From assembly GCA_026745465.1 (NCBI GenBank), contig JACYXH010000840.1, positions 62,001-126,000 on the forward strand: a DNA stretch of 64,000 nt. The letters run 5' to 3'. The DNA comes from Lota lota. Its lineage: Eukaryota > Chordata > Actinopteri > Gadiformes > Lotidae. Under the pieces are notes generated by a model that was given only the letters and a program-made list of their open reading frames with translations, was not told the origin of the DNA and did no database searches. The position numbers and the translations under genes are program-made. The first letter of the stretch is position 1. Every line of letters starts with the position of its first letter. Of this stretch, positions 1 to 24,453 are shown piece after piece.

Positions 1-41
1 CCGTATGGGGCGGAACACATTTTAATCACGGAATAGATAAG
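1..41 (+). other. End of 5' leader exon, NLR copy A
   Basis: The first 41 bases match the leader sequence upstream of copies C (minus strand, ending at 39339) and D (ending at 44923). In all three the block ends in AAG followed by a GT donor (gtaatc here). It carries no coding ATG and most likely is the last part of a non-coding first exon, the rest of which lies left of the window. The first intron would run to the acceptor at about 1496. Confidence 0.5.
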
Positions 42-540
42 GTAATCCTACAGTTTACTACCGTTTATATTGTCTTTAGGTTATTGGTATATTAAATGAT
101 TTAATCTTGGGAAACGGTTCCGTGTAACGCTTATCAATTACATTTTACTATAGAGAAATACAACGTTAGTTTAATGTTTAATATATTGTTCTTTTCTGAG
201 CCATATGGTAACTTGAACATTGCGTTCAATATTCAAGTGATTAATTTGTCTTGATGCTACTCAAAATGAAAAGAAGGACGTGACAGAAATCCTTTGAATG
301 TCCTTATATTTAAATCACAAGTTAAATATATGTGCGTAGAAACTGGGGATGGGCCCGTTTATAAATCCTCCTGATGACGTGTTGCTGGACTGTACCACTT
401 TCACAGGGGGGTTCCTGCGGGTATATACTCGGTTCATATGGTTTAAACCACAGCTGGAGCCAGAGAGGGAGAGAAAGAGACTCGTTGGCCAGCGCCTCTT
501 CGTAATGCTGAAATAAACTATTATATCACGATAATAAGAG

Positions 541-1115
541 TGTAGCTCTCTTCACGACAACACACACAGGTTGGTTCTTTGAAACGGGCGTTTATTGCCT
601 TGCACGTCTTTTTCTAAGATGCATCCACGTCACGCCGTGAGAACTATATATTTTAATGAACACAGTAAACACGTCAATAAATTATACAGTAACCAAACAA
701 ATGAAAATACAAATGGCGCTTGACGCGAATATAAACAAAGTTCTACAGGTTAAACAAAATACCTAGTTGGCTGCTTGTCCTGAAAATAGCTTATTGAATC
801 CCTTGAAACTGTCTTTATTGCCCTCTGACATCAACAATTATAACTCAGACTGCATTAGAGAGGAGCGCCGTAAGATCTGCTCACGGGACATTGCACACAG
901 TCCATTAACTAATTCCGTAGCAGTGGAAACAACAGATAACATGGGACGCAACATAAAAAACACAAACAATGGACTAACGTTCGTTTTACCCGTTACATCA
1001 CATTTACATCAATAAATCATTTATTTATTTACTACATCAAATAAACCATGAATTAACTACAAATTATGTATTAAGCATGCATCATGAACACAGCATCTAT
1101 GTGACAGCACTTACA
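541..1115. mobile_element. Probable solo LTR in intron 1 of copy A
   Basis: A 575-bp insertion begins with TG, ends with CA and is flanked on both sides by the 5-bp duplication AAGAG (536-540 and 1116-1120). The paralogous intron of copy D near 45440 lacks it: there the left flank runs straight into the right flank. This is what a single LTR left after recombination of an LTR retroelement looks like. The family was not identified and no internal coding part is present. Confidence 0.6.
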
Positions 1116-1510
1116 AAGAGGATACCATATAGATGTATTGAGCTTCACCAGTTTAATTAGATGGAATCTGTGGTTCAGTAAAGTGACAGAAGTCAGACTT
1201 TGTTCAGTGCAAAAATATTCAAACATTCTTTACTTTTAATTGTACTACGATGAGTGTTTCAAGTCAATTGTATTAGTTTAAGCACAGTTACAGTCTCCAA
1301 GGTGTTTAATCTTCACATCTGCTGTACACGTCTGTACTGTAGTGAGGTCAGTGTGGTTATGTTGAGGGGTTAATATTAATGGTCTATGACAGCTGTAACG
1401 GTTTAGTGTGATGTAGTTACAATGATCTATTCTCTTAATAAACAGCCAAAGTTCAAAAGGCAAATTAAGTGATCAAAGAGTTGTGTTTGTGTCCAGGTCT
1501 CCAGTCTACT

Positions 1511-2028
1511 ATGAATGAGGAGAGAGAGGAGGGGGGTCCTACCTCTAAAACCACTCTGTCTGGGGAACATGGCCGCCAGAGCAAAGCTAAGAGGTAAGAA
1601 GAGGATCTCTCACTGTCTGTGACTGTTGTCCCTCTCAGAGCTCAGCAGTGATATATCATGACTCCATCATTAGTCTGAGTAAAAGCTGTGTGTGTGTATG
1701 TGTTGTGTTGAAGCCCAGAGCAGCAGGAGAGAGCAGACTCCCCTGGACCCAGCTGTGTCTCCATGAAGAGTGACCGCTCTATGTATATACCTGCTAACTT
1801 TAAAGTTGGAAATCACCAACCTTCTAAGAAAAGGTGAGGATTTATCAAATAAATGTTCACATTAAACAACATCCACAAATCCTAACTTCCAGATGTTGTT
1901 TGTTATTCTAGAAGGAGGCAGGAGAGAGCAGACTCCCCTGGACCCATCTGTGTCTCCATGAAGAGTGACCGCTCTATGCCTATTCCTGCTAACTTTAAAG
2001 TTGGAAATCACCAACCTTCTAAGAAAAG
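1511..2028 (+). CDS. N-terminal exons 1-3 of NLRC3-like copy A
   Basis: Three short exons lie at 1511-1593, 1714-1833 and 1912-2028, each bounded by AG/GT. Exon 1 starts [13 protein letters not shown] and resembles the start of teleost NLRC3-like proteins. Exons 2 and 3 encode two copies of a roughly 39-residue block with the core [16 protein letters not shown] and QPSKKR. All three end in phase 2, so the block exons can be added or skipped without changing frame. The function of these blocks is unknown; they precede FISNA-NACHT in this family. The linker exon that should turn phase 2 into phase 1 before the NACHT exon (47361-47482 in copy D) is not found in copy A, so these exons cannot be joined in frame to the NACHT exon at 9445 by the splice sites I can see. 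Confidence 0.75.
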
Positions 2029-2100
2029 GTGAGGATTTATCAGAGATGATAAATATACAGAATATATCAAACGTCCATAAATCTTACAGATAAGTCTGAA

Positions 2101-2505
2101 TGTGAGGAGGGATAAGGGTGTTTTAGTGATGTGGTTGACATGGTGTGAATGAGAGGAGGGATAAGGGTGTTTTAGTGATGTGGTTGACATGGTGTGAATG
2201 AGAGGAGGGATAAGGCTGTTTTAGTGATGTGGTTGACATGGTGTGAATGAGAGGAGGGATAAGGCTGTTTTAGTGATGTGGTTGACATGGTGTGAATGAG
2301 AGGAGGGATAAGGCTGTTTTAGTGATGTGGTTGACATGGTATGAATGAGAGGAGGGATAAGGCTGTTTTAGTGATGTGGTTGACATGGTGTGAGTGAGAG
2401 GAGGGATAAGGCTGTTTTAGTGATGTGGTTAACATGGTGTGAATGAGAGGAGGGATAAGGCTGTTTTAGTGATGTGGTTGACATGGTGTGAGTGAGAGGA
2501 GGGAT
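2101..2505. repeat. 49-bp minisatellite, about 8 copies
   Basis: The unit is about 49 bp and contains GGAGGGATAAGGCTGTTTTA and GTGATGTGGTTGACATGG. The same array sits in the same intron of copy D (46625-47135), so it existed before the two copies separated. It is not coding. Confidence 0.9.
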
Positions 2506-3144
2506 TCTGGTTGAGAGAAGACCTGGGTGTGATCAGGTTCTGGCTGGTTGGGTTCAGGGGGCAGGAGGGCACTTGGCTGTGGATTGTTTCAGTGTATAAT
2601 AGATCCTGTGTGTGTGTGTTTGTGTGTGTGTGTGTTTGTGTGTGTACAGAAACTAGAATTAGTCACTGAATTGTTATAGTTGAAGGGCTTTTCTGAATCA
2701 CGCTTCGGTGAGCTTCCTCCTTTCAAGTTGTTTCTCATGGACCCAGACTGTGATGCACCTTTGTGGTCTGCTACAACCAGAGAAGATAACCAATGTACAC
2801 AATTTGAATTGTTTTTGTGGTTTGCATCGTAAGACTCTAATTATCCTTTATATGGTTAATCCTAGAGGGTTGCAACGGCGAGAAGAAACGAAATCCATGG
2901 AAAATGGTATTTCGTTGACCCAGAGGGCCAACATCAGACCGAGAGGTACACTTTTTGTTAGTGGTGCTGTGTTCTTTGGATTGTTGTTGGTTTTAAAATC
3001 AGATAGTAGGATTATTAAGCAAGTTTAATCAGCCATGACAACCCCCTTCTCTTCAGCAGAGAAGAGCCAAGGCCAAAAAAGCAGTCAGTCAGGTGAGCCA
3101 TGGAAGGTGTTGGAGTGAAAAAAAGTATTTATATTGTGTTGGAT
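2506..3144. other. Intronic sequence and paralogy breakpoint
   Basis: Up to a GT microsatellite at about 2611-2646 this follows the copy D intron. After the microsatellite the match stops, just where copy D has its linker exon. The rest to 3144 is unrecognised. Short stretches with AG and GT borders, for example 3058-3091, could be exons but nothing about them is convincing. Confidence 0.5.
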
Positions 3145-3596
3145 CAGGGAATCTAAAGGCATAGGCCCCATAGGCGGTCGCCTAGGGTGCGCTACCTTCT
3201 GGTGGGCGCTGGTCGCCCTCAAATTATATATTTTTTTAAATAACAATAATAATGCAAGTCGTCGGGCACCCTTCCCCATGTTCTGCCTTGAGGTAACAAA
3301 GTAAGAAAGAAAGAAAGAAAGTTTGCACCCCTCACAATTGCCAAGCTTGCGCACTGAAAGTGGGGGGGGAGGGGGTGGGTTACCGTTCGATGAGTATCAC
3401 ATCAAGTCAGAGACGTGAGAAGTGCCAGTGATGACATATCCACATTTCAGTTTCTAAACCAAAGTTTTTCTATTTAATGTAGAATAACATAAATCCCCAG
3501 TCTAATTTGAAGTGCAGAGACCCCAAGCACCAAGACAGCGCAGCCGCAAGTGTAGAGAACCGCTTTGCATCAGACGCAGACGCTTCAGAAACCCCA

Positions 3597-3900
3597 TGGC
3601 AGAGCGCTCTGTGAGAGCTGCTCTGTGAGATCTGCTCTGTGAGAGCTGCTCTGAGCGCTCTGTGAGAGCTGCTCTGAGAGAGCTGCTCTGAGCGCTCTGT
3701 GAGAGCTGCTCTGAGCGCTCTGTGAGAGCTGCTCTGAGCGCTCTGTGAGAGCTGCTCTGAGCGCTCTGTGAGAGCTGCTCTGGGCGCTCTGAGAGAGCTG
3801 CTCTGTGAGAGCTGCTCTGAGCGCTCTGAGAGAGCTGCTCTGAGCGCTCTGAGAGAGCTGCTCTGAGCGCTCTGTGAGAGCTGCTCTGAGAGCTTGTGGT
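3597..3900. repeat. Minisatellite of GAGCGCTCTGTGAGAGCTGCTCT type units
   Basis: Tandem, slightly varied copies of a unit of roughly 22-23 bases built from the words GCGCTCTG and AGAGCTGCTCTG. The units are themselves nearly self-complementary (AGAGC and GCTCT), so single strands would fold. The array lies inside the hAT element 3145-5648. Confidence 0.85.
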
Positions 3901-4333
3901 ATTGTTGTCTGTGTGCGCAATTGTGCCATTTAAACGTATAACTGTAAAAATTTACTTTAGAAGGTTTTGCAGCATTGTTGGACATTTTGTTACGTTTATT
4001 ATTTAGTTGATGAGGGGTGGGACTGACTGACGGATCAGAGTTTACAAAGTTTTCCACAATGAAAACGTCCAAGCCTTCAGCTGCGCAGTTTAGGAGGACG
4101 ATAGCAAATCCTTAATTTGTAGTGGCTATCTAGCTACAGTGCAGCAGCAGCTACATGTTTTTGTTTGAAATAGGCTAACTTTATCTACTCTATAACACTC
4201 TTGGATCGTCTGCTGATGTCCCCAGCTGCTGGAGAAGGGACATCTGATCTCGGATCTTCACCTCTCCTCTCTCTGGAGCATGTATGTTCAGCCAATTATT
4301 TGTGGTCTCTGTGTAATTGATAATATGTTGTCA

Positions 4334-4368
<35 letters not shown>

Positions 4369-4514
4369 TTTGTTGAATGTTACAGTTACACCTTGTTACT
4401 AACTAAATGTAGGTCTCAAATTGTATAATGTTTATTTGTACAGTGCTACCTTATGTGCAGTAGAATGACAGGAATTAATGCAGTGGTGTAACATTATGGA
4501 TGAACTGTATGTTT

Positions 4515-5120
4515 GAACACAGCCTGCAGGACAAGCAACATCCAACACTTCAGCTATCCCCAGTGCAACACAGCCTGCAGGTCAAGCAACATCCAGCACT
4601 CCAGCTACCTCCAGTGCAACACAGCCTGCAGGTCAAGCAACATCCAGCACTCCAGCTACCTCCAGTGAAACACAGCCTGCAGGTCAAGCAACATCCAGCA
4701 CTGCAGCTACCTCCAGTGAAACACAGCCTTCAGGTCAAGCAACATCCAGCACTCCAGCTACCTCCAGTGAAACACAGCCTGCAGGTCAAGCAACATCCAG
4801 CACTCCAGCTACCTCCAGTGCAACACAGCCTGCAGGTAAAGCAACATCCAGCACTTCAGCTATCCCCAGTGCAACACAGCCTGCAGGTCAAGCAACATCC
4901 AGCACTCCAGCTACCTCCAGTGCAACACAGCCTGCAGGTCAAGCAACATCCAGCACTCCAGCTACCTCCAGTGAAACACAGCCTGCAGGTCAAGCAACAT
5001 CCAGCACTGCAGCTACCTCCAGTGAAACACAGCCTTCAGGTCAAGCAACATCCAGCACTCCAGCTACCTCCAGTGAAACACAGCCTGCAGGTCAAGCAAC
5101 ATCTAGTACCACATCCAGCA
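4515..5120 (+). repeat. 51-bp minisatellite, about 12 copies
   Basis: The unit carries ACACAGCCTGCAGGTCAAGC followed by AACATCCAGCACTCCAGC and ACCTCCAGTGAA. The length of 51 bases is a multiple of three, and the frame reading TQPAGQATSSTPATSSE stays open through the array, as does another frame. This points to expansion under, or at least compatible with, coding constraint inside the hAT element. Confidence 0.85.
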
Positions 5121-6092
5121 CTCCAGCTACAGAAGCTGCAGAAGGTGAGTTCTGTTAATTGTATGTTACAGCTGCAGTTATGTAACTAATGTTAATATAG
5201 CCTAATCCAGACCCATTTCTGCTATAATTCTATCAAATATTCAAGATCAGTTATGAACATATGTAACTCACCTTGTACATCTTGAAGGTTTTGTCAATTT
5301 GTCCACAAATGGATGCAAGGGAATATATTAGACCAGCTATTAGGCTGTAAACATCAAGTTGTCTACAGGACACATAAAAACTCGAATAAGTTATTCCCAT
5401 CAAAACATTATTTAAACCAAGATTCTTGACCGTTTTTCGATCATGTAATTGAACAGTACTGGTCAACCGTTATCTATAATTATGCTTCAGATGTGTTTAT
5501 TGCCTGGTGTGTAATTTATTAATCATTGTGTATCCTTACTAAAGGATTCATAACTGTGTTTGCATGTATAATTAAAATGTAAAAGTGATGTTGTGGGGGG
5601 GAAATCCGAATCTCGCCTAGGGCACCAAAATGGCTAGAGCCGGCCCTGTGTTGGATCATGCCAAAACATTCATATTAATAAAATATACTGTTGTTGACCA
5701 GCTGTCAATGTACAAGGATTATAATGTAAAAAAAATCACCTAATTTGACCATACAGCCAAACTTATATTGGTTTACTGTTCGCGTACAGCCTGCAATTAA
5801 AGAATTAAAACCATTTTAGGCTGAAAAGTGTAAAGATACCAGCAAGTCATGAGAAGTTACCTCAAAACCACTTTTGTAGGTCTCTGTATCGCGTTAAGAC
5901 AAAAGCTCTTCTATTCTCGACATTAAATTGTTGATGATTGTTTATCTGCGTGCAGGAAACACACGTCATAGTAATTTGTAATGGAAAAGAAAATATTCTA
6001 ACCAATAAAAAATCTGCAAGTAGGTTTAAGGAAGTGTGTGAGGGAAAAACGTAAGTATATGGAATCGGCGCTGAGCCACGTTACTGTAAACT

Positions 6093-6669
6093 ATGGAAGG
6101 TAAGCTGTGTTTATCTTACTGCGCAAGGGGCAAACAGTTGACTTTTAAACATGACTGGCCTACTGTATACTGTATACTGAAACACATGTTTTTAATTCTT
6201 GATCTGAACTGGAAACAATATTTAAAGGAACGATCAGGGACGTGGTAAAAATAAAAAAAATATTTTGTGAGGGACCAAGTTGGTGCGACAAACGGTTTTA
6301 TATTTACCCCAATAAAGAAGACTTTAATTAATCAACTATCTTGTTTTCATGCTGTCATTTTATATTGCCTTTTGATTTGTCTTCCAGGGGAGCTGAAGAG
6401 GATCCGTTCTCAATTTGTGCAGAGAGTTTCAAACCCAGTTATCAAAGGTCTCCTGGATGACCTTTTGCATCATAAAGTGTTGAATATGGAGGAGAAGGAC
6501 TCTGTGATGGAGAACCAGACAAACACAACGGACCGAGCACGTTGTCTGATCGACATGGTGATTGGGAAAGGGGACAGAGCAAGTCAGATGATGATTGATA
6601 GTATGAAGGATAAGGACCCAGAATTATGCATCACCCTGGGTCTGATCTTTTCTCCTGCTGCTCATGTCG
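6093..6669 (+). CDS. CARD-domain exon pair (caspase-1-like CARD)
   Basis: A tiny first exon (6093-6099, ATG GAA G, then gtaagc) can splice to 6388-6669, giving a protein that starts MEGELKRIRSQFVQRVSN. The second exon encodes a full CARD of about 90 residues, with the helix words IKGLLDDLLHH, ARCLIDMVIGKGD and DKDPELCITLGL, closest in memory to the CARD of fish caspase-1/caspase-a. It ends at a good GT donor in phase 1. No caspase p20/p10 exon is visible downstream. The next phase-matched coding exon is the FISNA-NACHT exon at 9445, which needs exactly phase 1. It may be a displaced caspase start, or the working N-terminus of NLR copy A. CARDs bind other CARDs in inflammasome-type complexes. 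Confidence 0.7.
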
Positions 6670-6843
6670 GTAAGTTGTAGCTATGAATGTTGTTTTTAAG
6701 AAATTGTCACTGCCAACTTTGTTTTGTCAAGACATTACATTTATTTAGCAAAGTAATTGTTGAACACATGTTTAGAATAGGACTGTGCTAGTACATGTGT
6801 ACTAAGCTGCTCCCCTCAGGATGGGGATAGGACCAAGGATATC

Positions 6844-7307
6844 TGTTAGGGGAGAGGAGCGAGTGGACCCAAATGTACGACACAGACACGCTGACACGGG
6901 GGTAAATAATACAAGGGCTTTACTGAGGAGAACCAAAGAGTAAGGCTGGAAACAGGAGGATAAGGCGAGGGGCTTGATAGCAGGCGGGTAGTCAGGCAGG
7001 CGAGGGTTCGGCGACGGGCGGGTAGTCAGGCAGGTGAGGGTTTGGCGATAGGCAGGTAATCGGACAGGCTGAACAAAGGGAGAAGACAGTGCAAGCGATT
7101 GACACTATGGCAATCTGAACACGAGGAAGGGCCAGGGACAAGGTACTGACTGTGAAGTGTAAACAAGGATCTAGCGATGACGGGGTGATCCGGGGTTGAT
7201 ATAATGAGTGCTAAGGAAGATTGCTGGCCGGTGTGTAGACAGAGGGAGATGAATGGATGACGTAGATGAAAGACAATGGCTAGGTAGCAAAAGTGGACGG
7301 CTTGACA
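6844..7307. mobile_element. Probable solo LTR
   Basis: A 464-bp block starts with TG, ends with CA and is flanked by the perfect 5-bp duplication ATATC (6839-6843 and 7308-7312). The phrase GGACCCAAATG near its start is the reverse complement of one near the end of the other LTR-like block (13483-13988), so this copy may lie in reverse orientation and belong to a related LTR family. Only the LTR-like part is present. Confidence 0.6.
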
Positions 7308-7312
7308 ATATC

Positions 7313-8617
7313 ATATGGGTTTTCTAAAGTTTAAATATTTACAAGATCAAACAAATTACTTACATATTTACAAGATCAAACAAATTATTTACATATTTAC
7401 ACGATATGAACACCCTCATCCAGAGATCCAGAGAGAAAGAGTGAGAGACAAACAAACTATTTCGAAGAAGAATGAGAATATATTTTTCTGTGCTGTGCGT
7501 ATGTATTATATTTGCATAAGTGATGGCGCTCATCGTATAGTCACTACCATAAGCACCATTACTCTGGTCTCATGCAAATATAATGGTGTATGGTGGTGCA
7601 CTATACTATAGTGCACCACTTTCTCCCGCTTTGAAAAATGCCAATCTAGAGAATGTTTCAGTGAGAGCTTCAACGTAAAAAGTCGCTAAATCTAGTGAGA
7701 AGGTCGCTAAGCAACACTGAGGGGAACTGGACAAACTGATTGGTTATCGACATCATGCTTTCATTGTTACAGAGCTGGATGGTTTGGTGCTGCACACTGC
7801 AGGAAGGAGACTAAGATACTGCAGTGATCCGTGATATATCATAATTATGTAGCTATCAATTATATATAATATATAATTGCTATTTCTCTGTATACACGTT
7901 CGGTTCAAAACATTATTAAAAAGGCTACGTTTTGTAAATGTTTAAACTGTAGCCTACTTGAAACCTCTCACTCTTATGTTGGTTATTTGTTAACTTACAG
8001 AGTTAGTTCGTTTGGCGATTTGTCACTTGTCGTGCACCTCTGAGGTTTTGAAACACCGCACTGAGAGTGTGCAAACTGGGTGTCCATATCATGGACCAAA
8101 CACGTTTACTACCCCTCCGCAAAGAGGCACACATTCCATCACCTCCTCCTCAAACGCATTCACCTTATAAGCAACAGCATACAAATGATATCTTCCTCCG
8201 GTCTGAGAAGCAGCAGCTCTGCATCAGCCATGTTGGATCATAACAACACCAAGAACCTTTCCTCCGGAAAAAGTAACTACCAACTGCAGTTTTTCATGCG
8301 TTCACAATTTGTGTCTACTGCCCCCTTTTGTCTAGGAGAATATCGCCTGAGGCCAAACGATGACTGTAAAATGCCACGGCCATGCGTTGACAGTCTGCAC
8401 ACTTAAATAGTTATTAAATAGTTCAAACATCCGGGCAGCGTTTTCACATCTTTCCCCTCATTGAGAATGAGAGGGTCTATGAATCTGCATATAGAAAGAC
8501 CACCCTGCCTCTCGTCCAAAGTAAACAGAGACAGACAACAGCCCCCTGTGACCGGCAATAAGCAGCTTATATAAAAGCAGAGAATAAACAAATGCTGAAT
8601 GGCCGTGGAAACAATAT
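7313..8617. other. Unassigned AT-rich spacer
   Basis: Includes two near-identical short direct repeats at about 7330-7400 (ACATATTTACAAGATCAAAC type). I see no convincing exon, tRNA or recognisable transposon ends here. Confidence 0.4.
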
Positions 8618-8650
8618 GTAGTTGTGTTTGTGTCCAGGTCTCCAGTTTTA
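8618..8650 (+). pseudogene. Truncated remnant of the NLR exon-1 acceptor
   Basis: The stretch GTTGTGTTTGTGTCCAGGTC plus CTCCAGT repeats the sequence immediately before the start codon in copies A (about 1480-1507) and D (about 45834-45859). It then breaks off before the ATG and changes to unrelated sequence. It marks a rearrangement junction: a second 5' end of an NLR unit was cut off here. Confidence 0.6.
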
Positions 8651-8837
8651 ATGGTTGAGTAGCAAGGTCCATGCTACACAGCACCTAGGTGGGGGGCACA
8701 TTCCACCTAGGTGGCTTTTACTGGGCTCCTCCAAGACAAGGACGCAGGGTGGAGATGTTGGAACCGGTTTATTGCATAGCTTGAGAATAATGACACAGAG
8801 CAGGAGGTGTAACATGCTGCCATGCCGGATATCTCCC

Positions 8838-8958
8838 TGAGTGTGTGTGGTGATGGCTGTTTCAACAGGTGTGCAGCCTCACCCAGCCCCAGAGTACAAT
8901 CAGTTTGACTCCGGCCAGGTGAGGCTGCCTAAACCAGCCATCATCCACACACACTCCA
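8838..8958. repeat. Short inverted-repeat element (MITE-like)
   Basis: The arms starting GAGTGTGTGTGGTGATGGCTG and ending with its near reverse complement face each other, with a second paired block AGCCTCACC/GGTGAGGCT inside. The total length is about 120 bp. A single related arm appears at about 58358-58397 next to the truncated tRNA-Leu, so the sequence is dispersed. Confidence 0.55.
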
Positions 8959-9444
8959 CATGTTGATACAGATATAAAGGATTATTGTGGGGGTAACAGG
9001 TTCAATAGTTTTAACCAGATATGTGGGGTAACGTTTGGGCTGTCAGGTTAAATGGTTTGATCCAGATACGTAGGGTTATTGTGGCAATATCAGTTAAAAT
9101 TGTTTGATCCAGATATGTAGGGTTATTGTTTGTCTATCAGCTTCAACAATGTTAAAAATATACTCCAGATCAACAGCTGAATAACTCTGAATAAATGAAA
9201 AACTATCGTGTTATGTCAGCATAACAAGTCACTTTCCACGGATACTCATCAATGATTCCACTACTTAGCAAGTTTCAACATATCTTTAGTAGAATTTAAT
9301 ACTGCTATCATGAAACAATCATATTGCTGTGGAATTATCAAAGTAATCCTGAAATATCGAATCCATAACATGCAGTCCCAACCAGTAATGAAGCCACTAA
9401 ATATCATGAAGTTGATCGATGTCTTCTGTTGTTTTCTCATTTAG

Positions 9445-22132
<12,688 letters not shown>

Positions 22133-22170
22133 TCACACACAGTAAACAAACACACAGTGTTGGAGTAATA

Positions 22171-22358
<188 letters not shown>

Positions 22359-22649
22359 CCAGTTTATTACTACTACTTTCTATTCAGTGTATTAACGTTG
22401 GCTGATACATGTAGTGGCTTCTTCCTCCATATGCTCGCGGCTAACGCTCTCAACAGGCTTATAGTACGTGGCGTCTAGTATTCTAGTATTCAGTGGGGAA
22501 GTGCAGCAATACCGTCATTCAGGAGAGAATATATGCAGAGGTTATATTTACTGTTTCATTTACTTCAGTAACTTTTTGAATAGATTACATGTAAGAGTAG
22601 TTTTAATGTAACATATTTTCACTTTTACTCAAGTATATTTGAGAGAGAT

Positions 22650-23058
22650 TGTGGCTGTATTTGTCTTCATTCATTATTATTATTATAATTTTTTATTCGT
22701 TTTGTATTCGTTATTTTTTATTATTATTCGTTATTTTGTAAAGATGTAATGTGTTTTGTTGTTTTATTTGAAGGGATACATGCTATTCTATATGTTGCTA
22801 ATGTATATTGGACAAGCATATACAATGTAATATTTGTTCATTTACATTCATCTTGCTCTGCTTATTACAACAATAAATCATTTGGTTTGAAGTAAGTCAG
22901 TACTTGAGTAATCTTTTCACTAGATACTTTCTTACTTTTCCTTAAGTCATTATCTGGTGACTACTTTTACTTCTACTTGAGTTATTGTTATTTTAAATAT
23001 ATACTTGTTATATATAAAAGTAGGCTGTTATAAATAGGAGGTTATTGACAGTGCTCAT
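22650..23058. repeat. Left arm of a 0.4-kb inverted repeat
   Basis: This block is the diverged reverse complement of 25354-25722. Shared words include AACAATAAATCATTTGGTTT, TACTTTTACTTCTACTTGAG and TAAAAGTAGGCTGTTATAAA. The TACTTGAGT/TTTACTT style recalls the ends of Tol2-like hAT elements, but no target duplication was identified. Confidence 0.8.
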
Positions 23059-23754
23059 TATTCTATATAATTATATTATTAGGTATTCACAGTGTATCTG
23101 TGGATACCTATTGTTATTGTCACGGTTGGGTATTATTCTTGTCTTATATCTCCACGATGCACAGCTCAAAAGTTGTCAGATTTTAGGAAATTTATAGATA
23201 CCCGTGGTAAGCAGGTCTCGAAAAAGTCTGCCGGTGAATTGTGCATAGGTGGCGCTATAACATCAATTAAACAATCAGTCCGTCCGCCCCTATGGATGAA
23301 CATTTCTGAAACTTAGTGTACATGCCTTATTTCACTTGCTGATTTTCCTCTTGGGACCATAAAGTCCGTCATGATAGATTTTGCTGTACAGTGAACATTT
23401 AATGAGACCTTCAAAAATGATCTTCTACAGAACCAGAGCTTTTAATGACAAACGGATTTCAGATTCATGATCTGTGGGCTTGTCTGAGCTTAAATCTTTC
23501 ATTGATCTTTGATTGGGTATAAAAAGGCAGAATTATGGCAAATTCAAAATTATTCAAGATTATCATTATACCAGCCATTAGTCAGCTTCAGAAGGGAGCA
23601 GGAACTTGAAATCTGGCATGCACATAGAGGACAGCTTCCTTCACATCTGAGAGTCAATATCCCATTCCATGACGTTATTGCTCTTAAGCGTAATTCACCA
23701 ATTCTCTAGCAGGTGACAAAATATCACACATAAACGGCATCTACTATGAAACTA

Positions 23755-23851
23755 CTGTGTCTGTGTTTGTGTGTGTGTGTGTCTCTATGTCTTTGTGTGT
23801 GTGTGTGTGTGTGTGTGTCTATGTCTTTGAGTGTGTGTGTGTCTCTTTGTC

Positions 23852-23891
<40 letters not shown>

Positions 23892-23912
23892 TTTTTCTGT
23901 GTGTGTGTGTCT
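23755..23912. repeat. GT-rich microsatellite, imperfect
   Basis: GT runs interrupted by CT and TT units (TGTGTCTCTATGTCTTTG type). No gene function is implied by the Cys/Val-rich open frames it creates. Confidence 0.9.
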
Positions 23913-24009
23913 CTACCTGGTTCCTTGTTATTTGAATTTTATTTTGCCAAAATATAGTGTGATTTGAACCCGTTAATACTTATGTCCATGTAGTGTAGTA
24001 GTAATGCTG

Positions 24010-24135
24010 CTGTTTCACGGATGTAGGGTTCCCGGTTCGAGTCCGACCCTGACCGTGCATTTTTTTGAGACGTGGCACAAACACGGGGTCGCCAGTTCGA
24101 GTCCGACCTCGACCGTGCGTTTTGCTCGACGTGGC
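24010..24135 (+). other. Two tRNA-like B-box repeats
   Basis: Two tandem stretches contain GGTTCGAGTCC and AGTTCGAGTCC followed by GACC-(C/T)-(T/C)-GACCGTGC and a T run (24059-24065 and 24119-24123). GGTTCGANTCC is the pol III B-box consensus and a T run ends pol III transcripts. I cannot fold a complete tRNA, so a degraded tRNA or the head of a SINE is more likely than a gene. Confidence 0.35.
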
Positions 24136-24453
24136 TCGAAAAGGGCGGCCGTTGGGAAAGGCGGTGCGTGGGCTGTGAATACCTTGTGTGACTGCTTGCA
24201 GTCCTAGTCTACAATTCTTATCATTACCAATACAAACCCTGATCTTGTTCCATCTTAGTATGTCTTCTATGATCTTAAACTTAGTAACCTATGCTCTTTA
24301 GTCAACCTTACTAGAATAATCACATAATGCAGAAAGAAACCCGTTCCACGCTGCTCTGAACTCCGGTCCGGTTCTTTCCGGGATGTCTACGGGCCCTTTC
24401 GGAGGCCCCGTGACGTCACAACTTCAGCTCCATCTGGGGAGCGGTTATTGTTG

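Larger units (their letters stand above)
3145..5648. mobile_element. hAT-type DNA transposon, 2.5 kb, with internal minisatellites
   Basis: The element is flanked by a perfect 8-bp target duplication TGTTGGAT (3137-3144 and 5649-5656). Both ends start CAGGG read inward, and the GCCCTAGGCGA-like ends are related to each other. An 8-bp duplication with CAG ends is the hAT signature. No full transposase is visible. Inside are two minisatellites (about 3600-3900 and 4515-5120) and an ATT microsatellite near 4340. The second array is open in more than one plus-strand frame; one gives a Ser/Thr/Ala-rich 17-residue repeat that ends at a good donor (5142), which could be the disordered N-terminal exon of an element protein. 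Confidence 0.75.

Noticed and set aside
3470-4072. Open frame with repeated ALTERSEQLSQS on the minus strand
   Set aside because: Explained by the minisatellite inside the hAT element; a parallel frame is open as well.
8080-8406. Plus-strand open frame of 108 codons
   Set aside because: No splice context, no recognisable domain and no copy at the paralogous loci. Regarded as chance.
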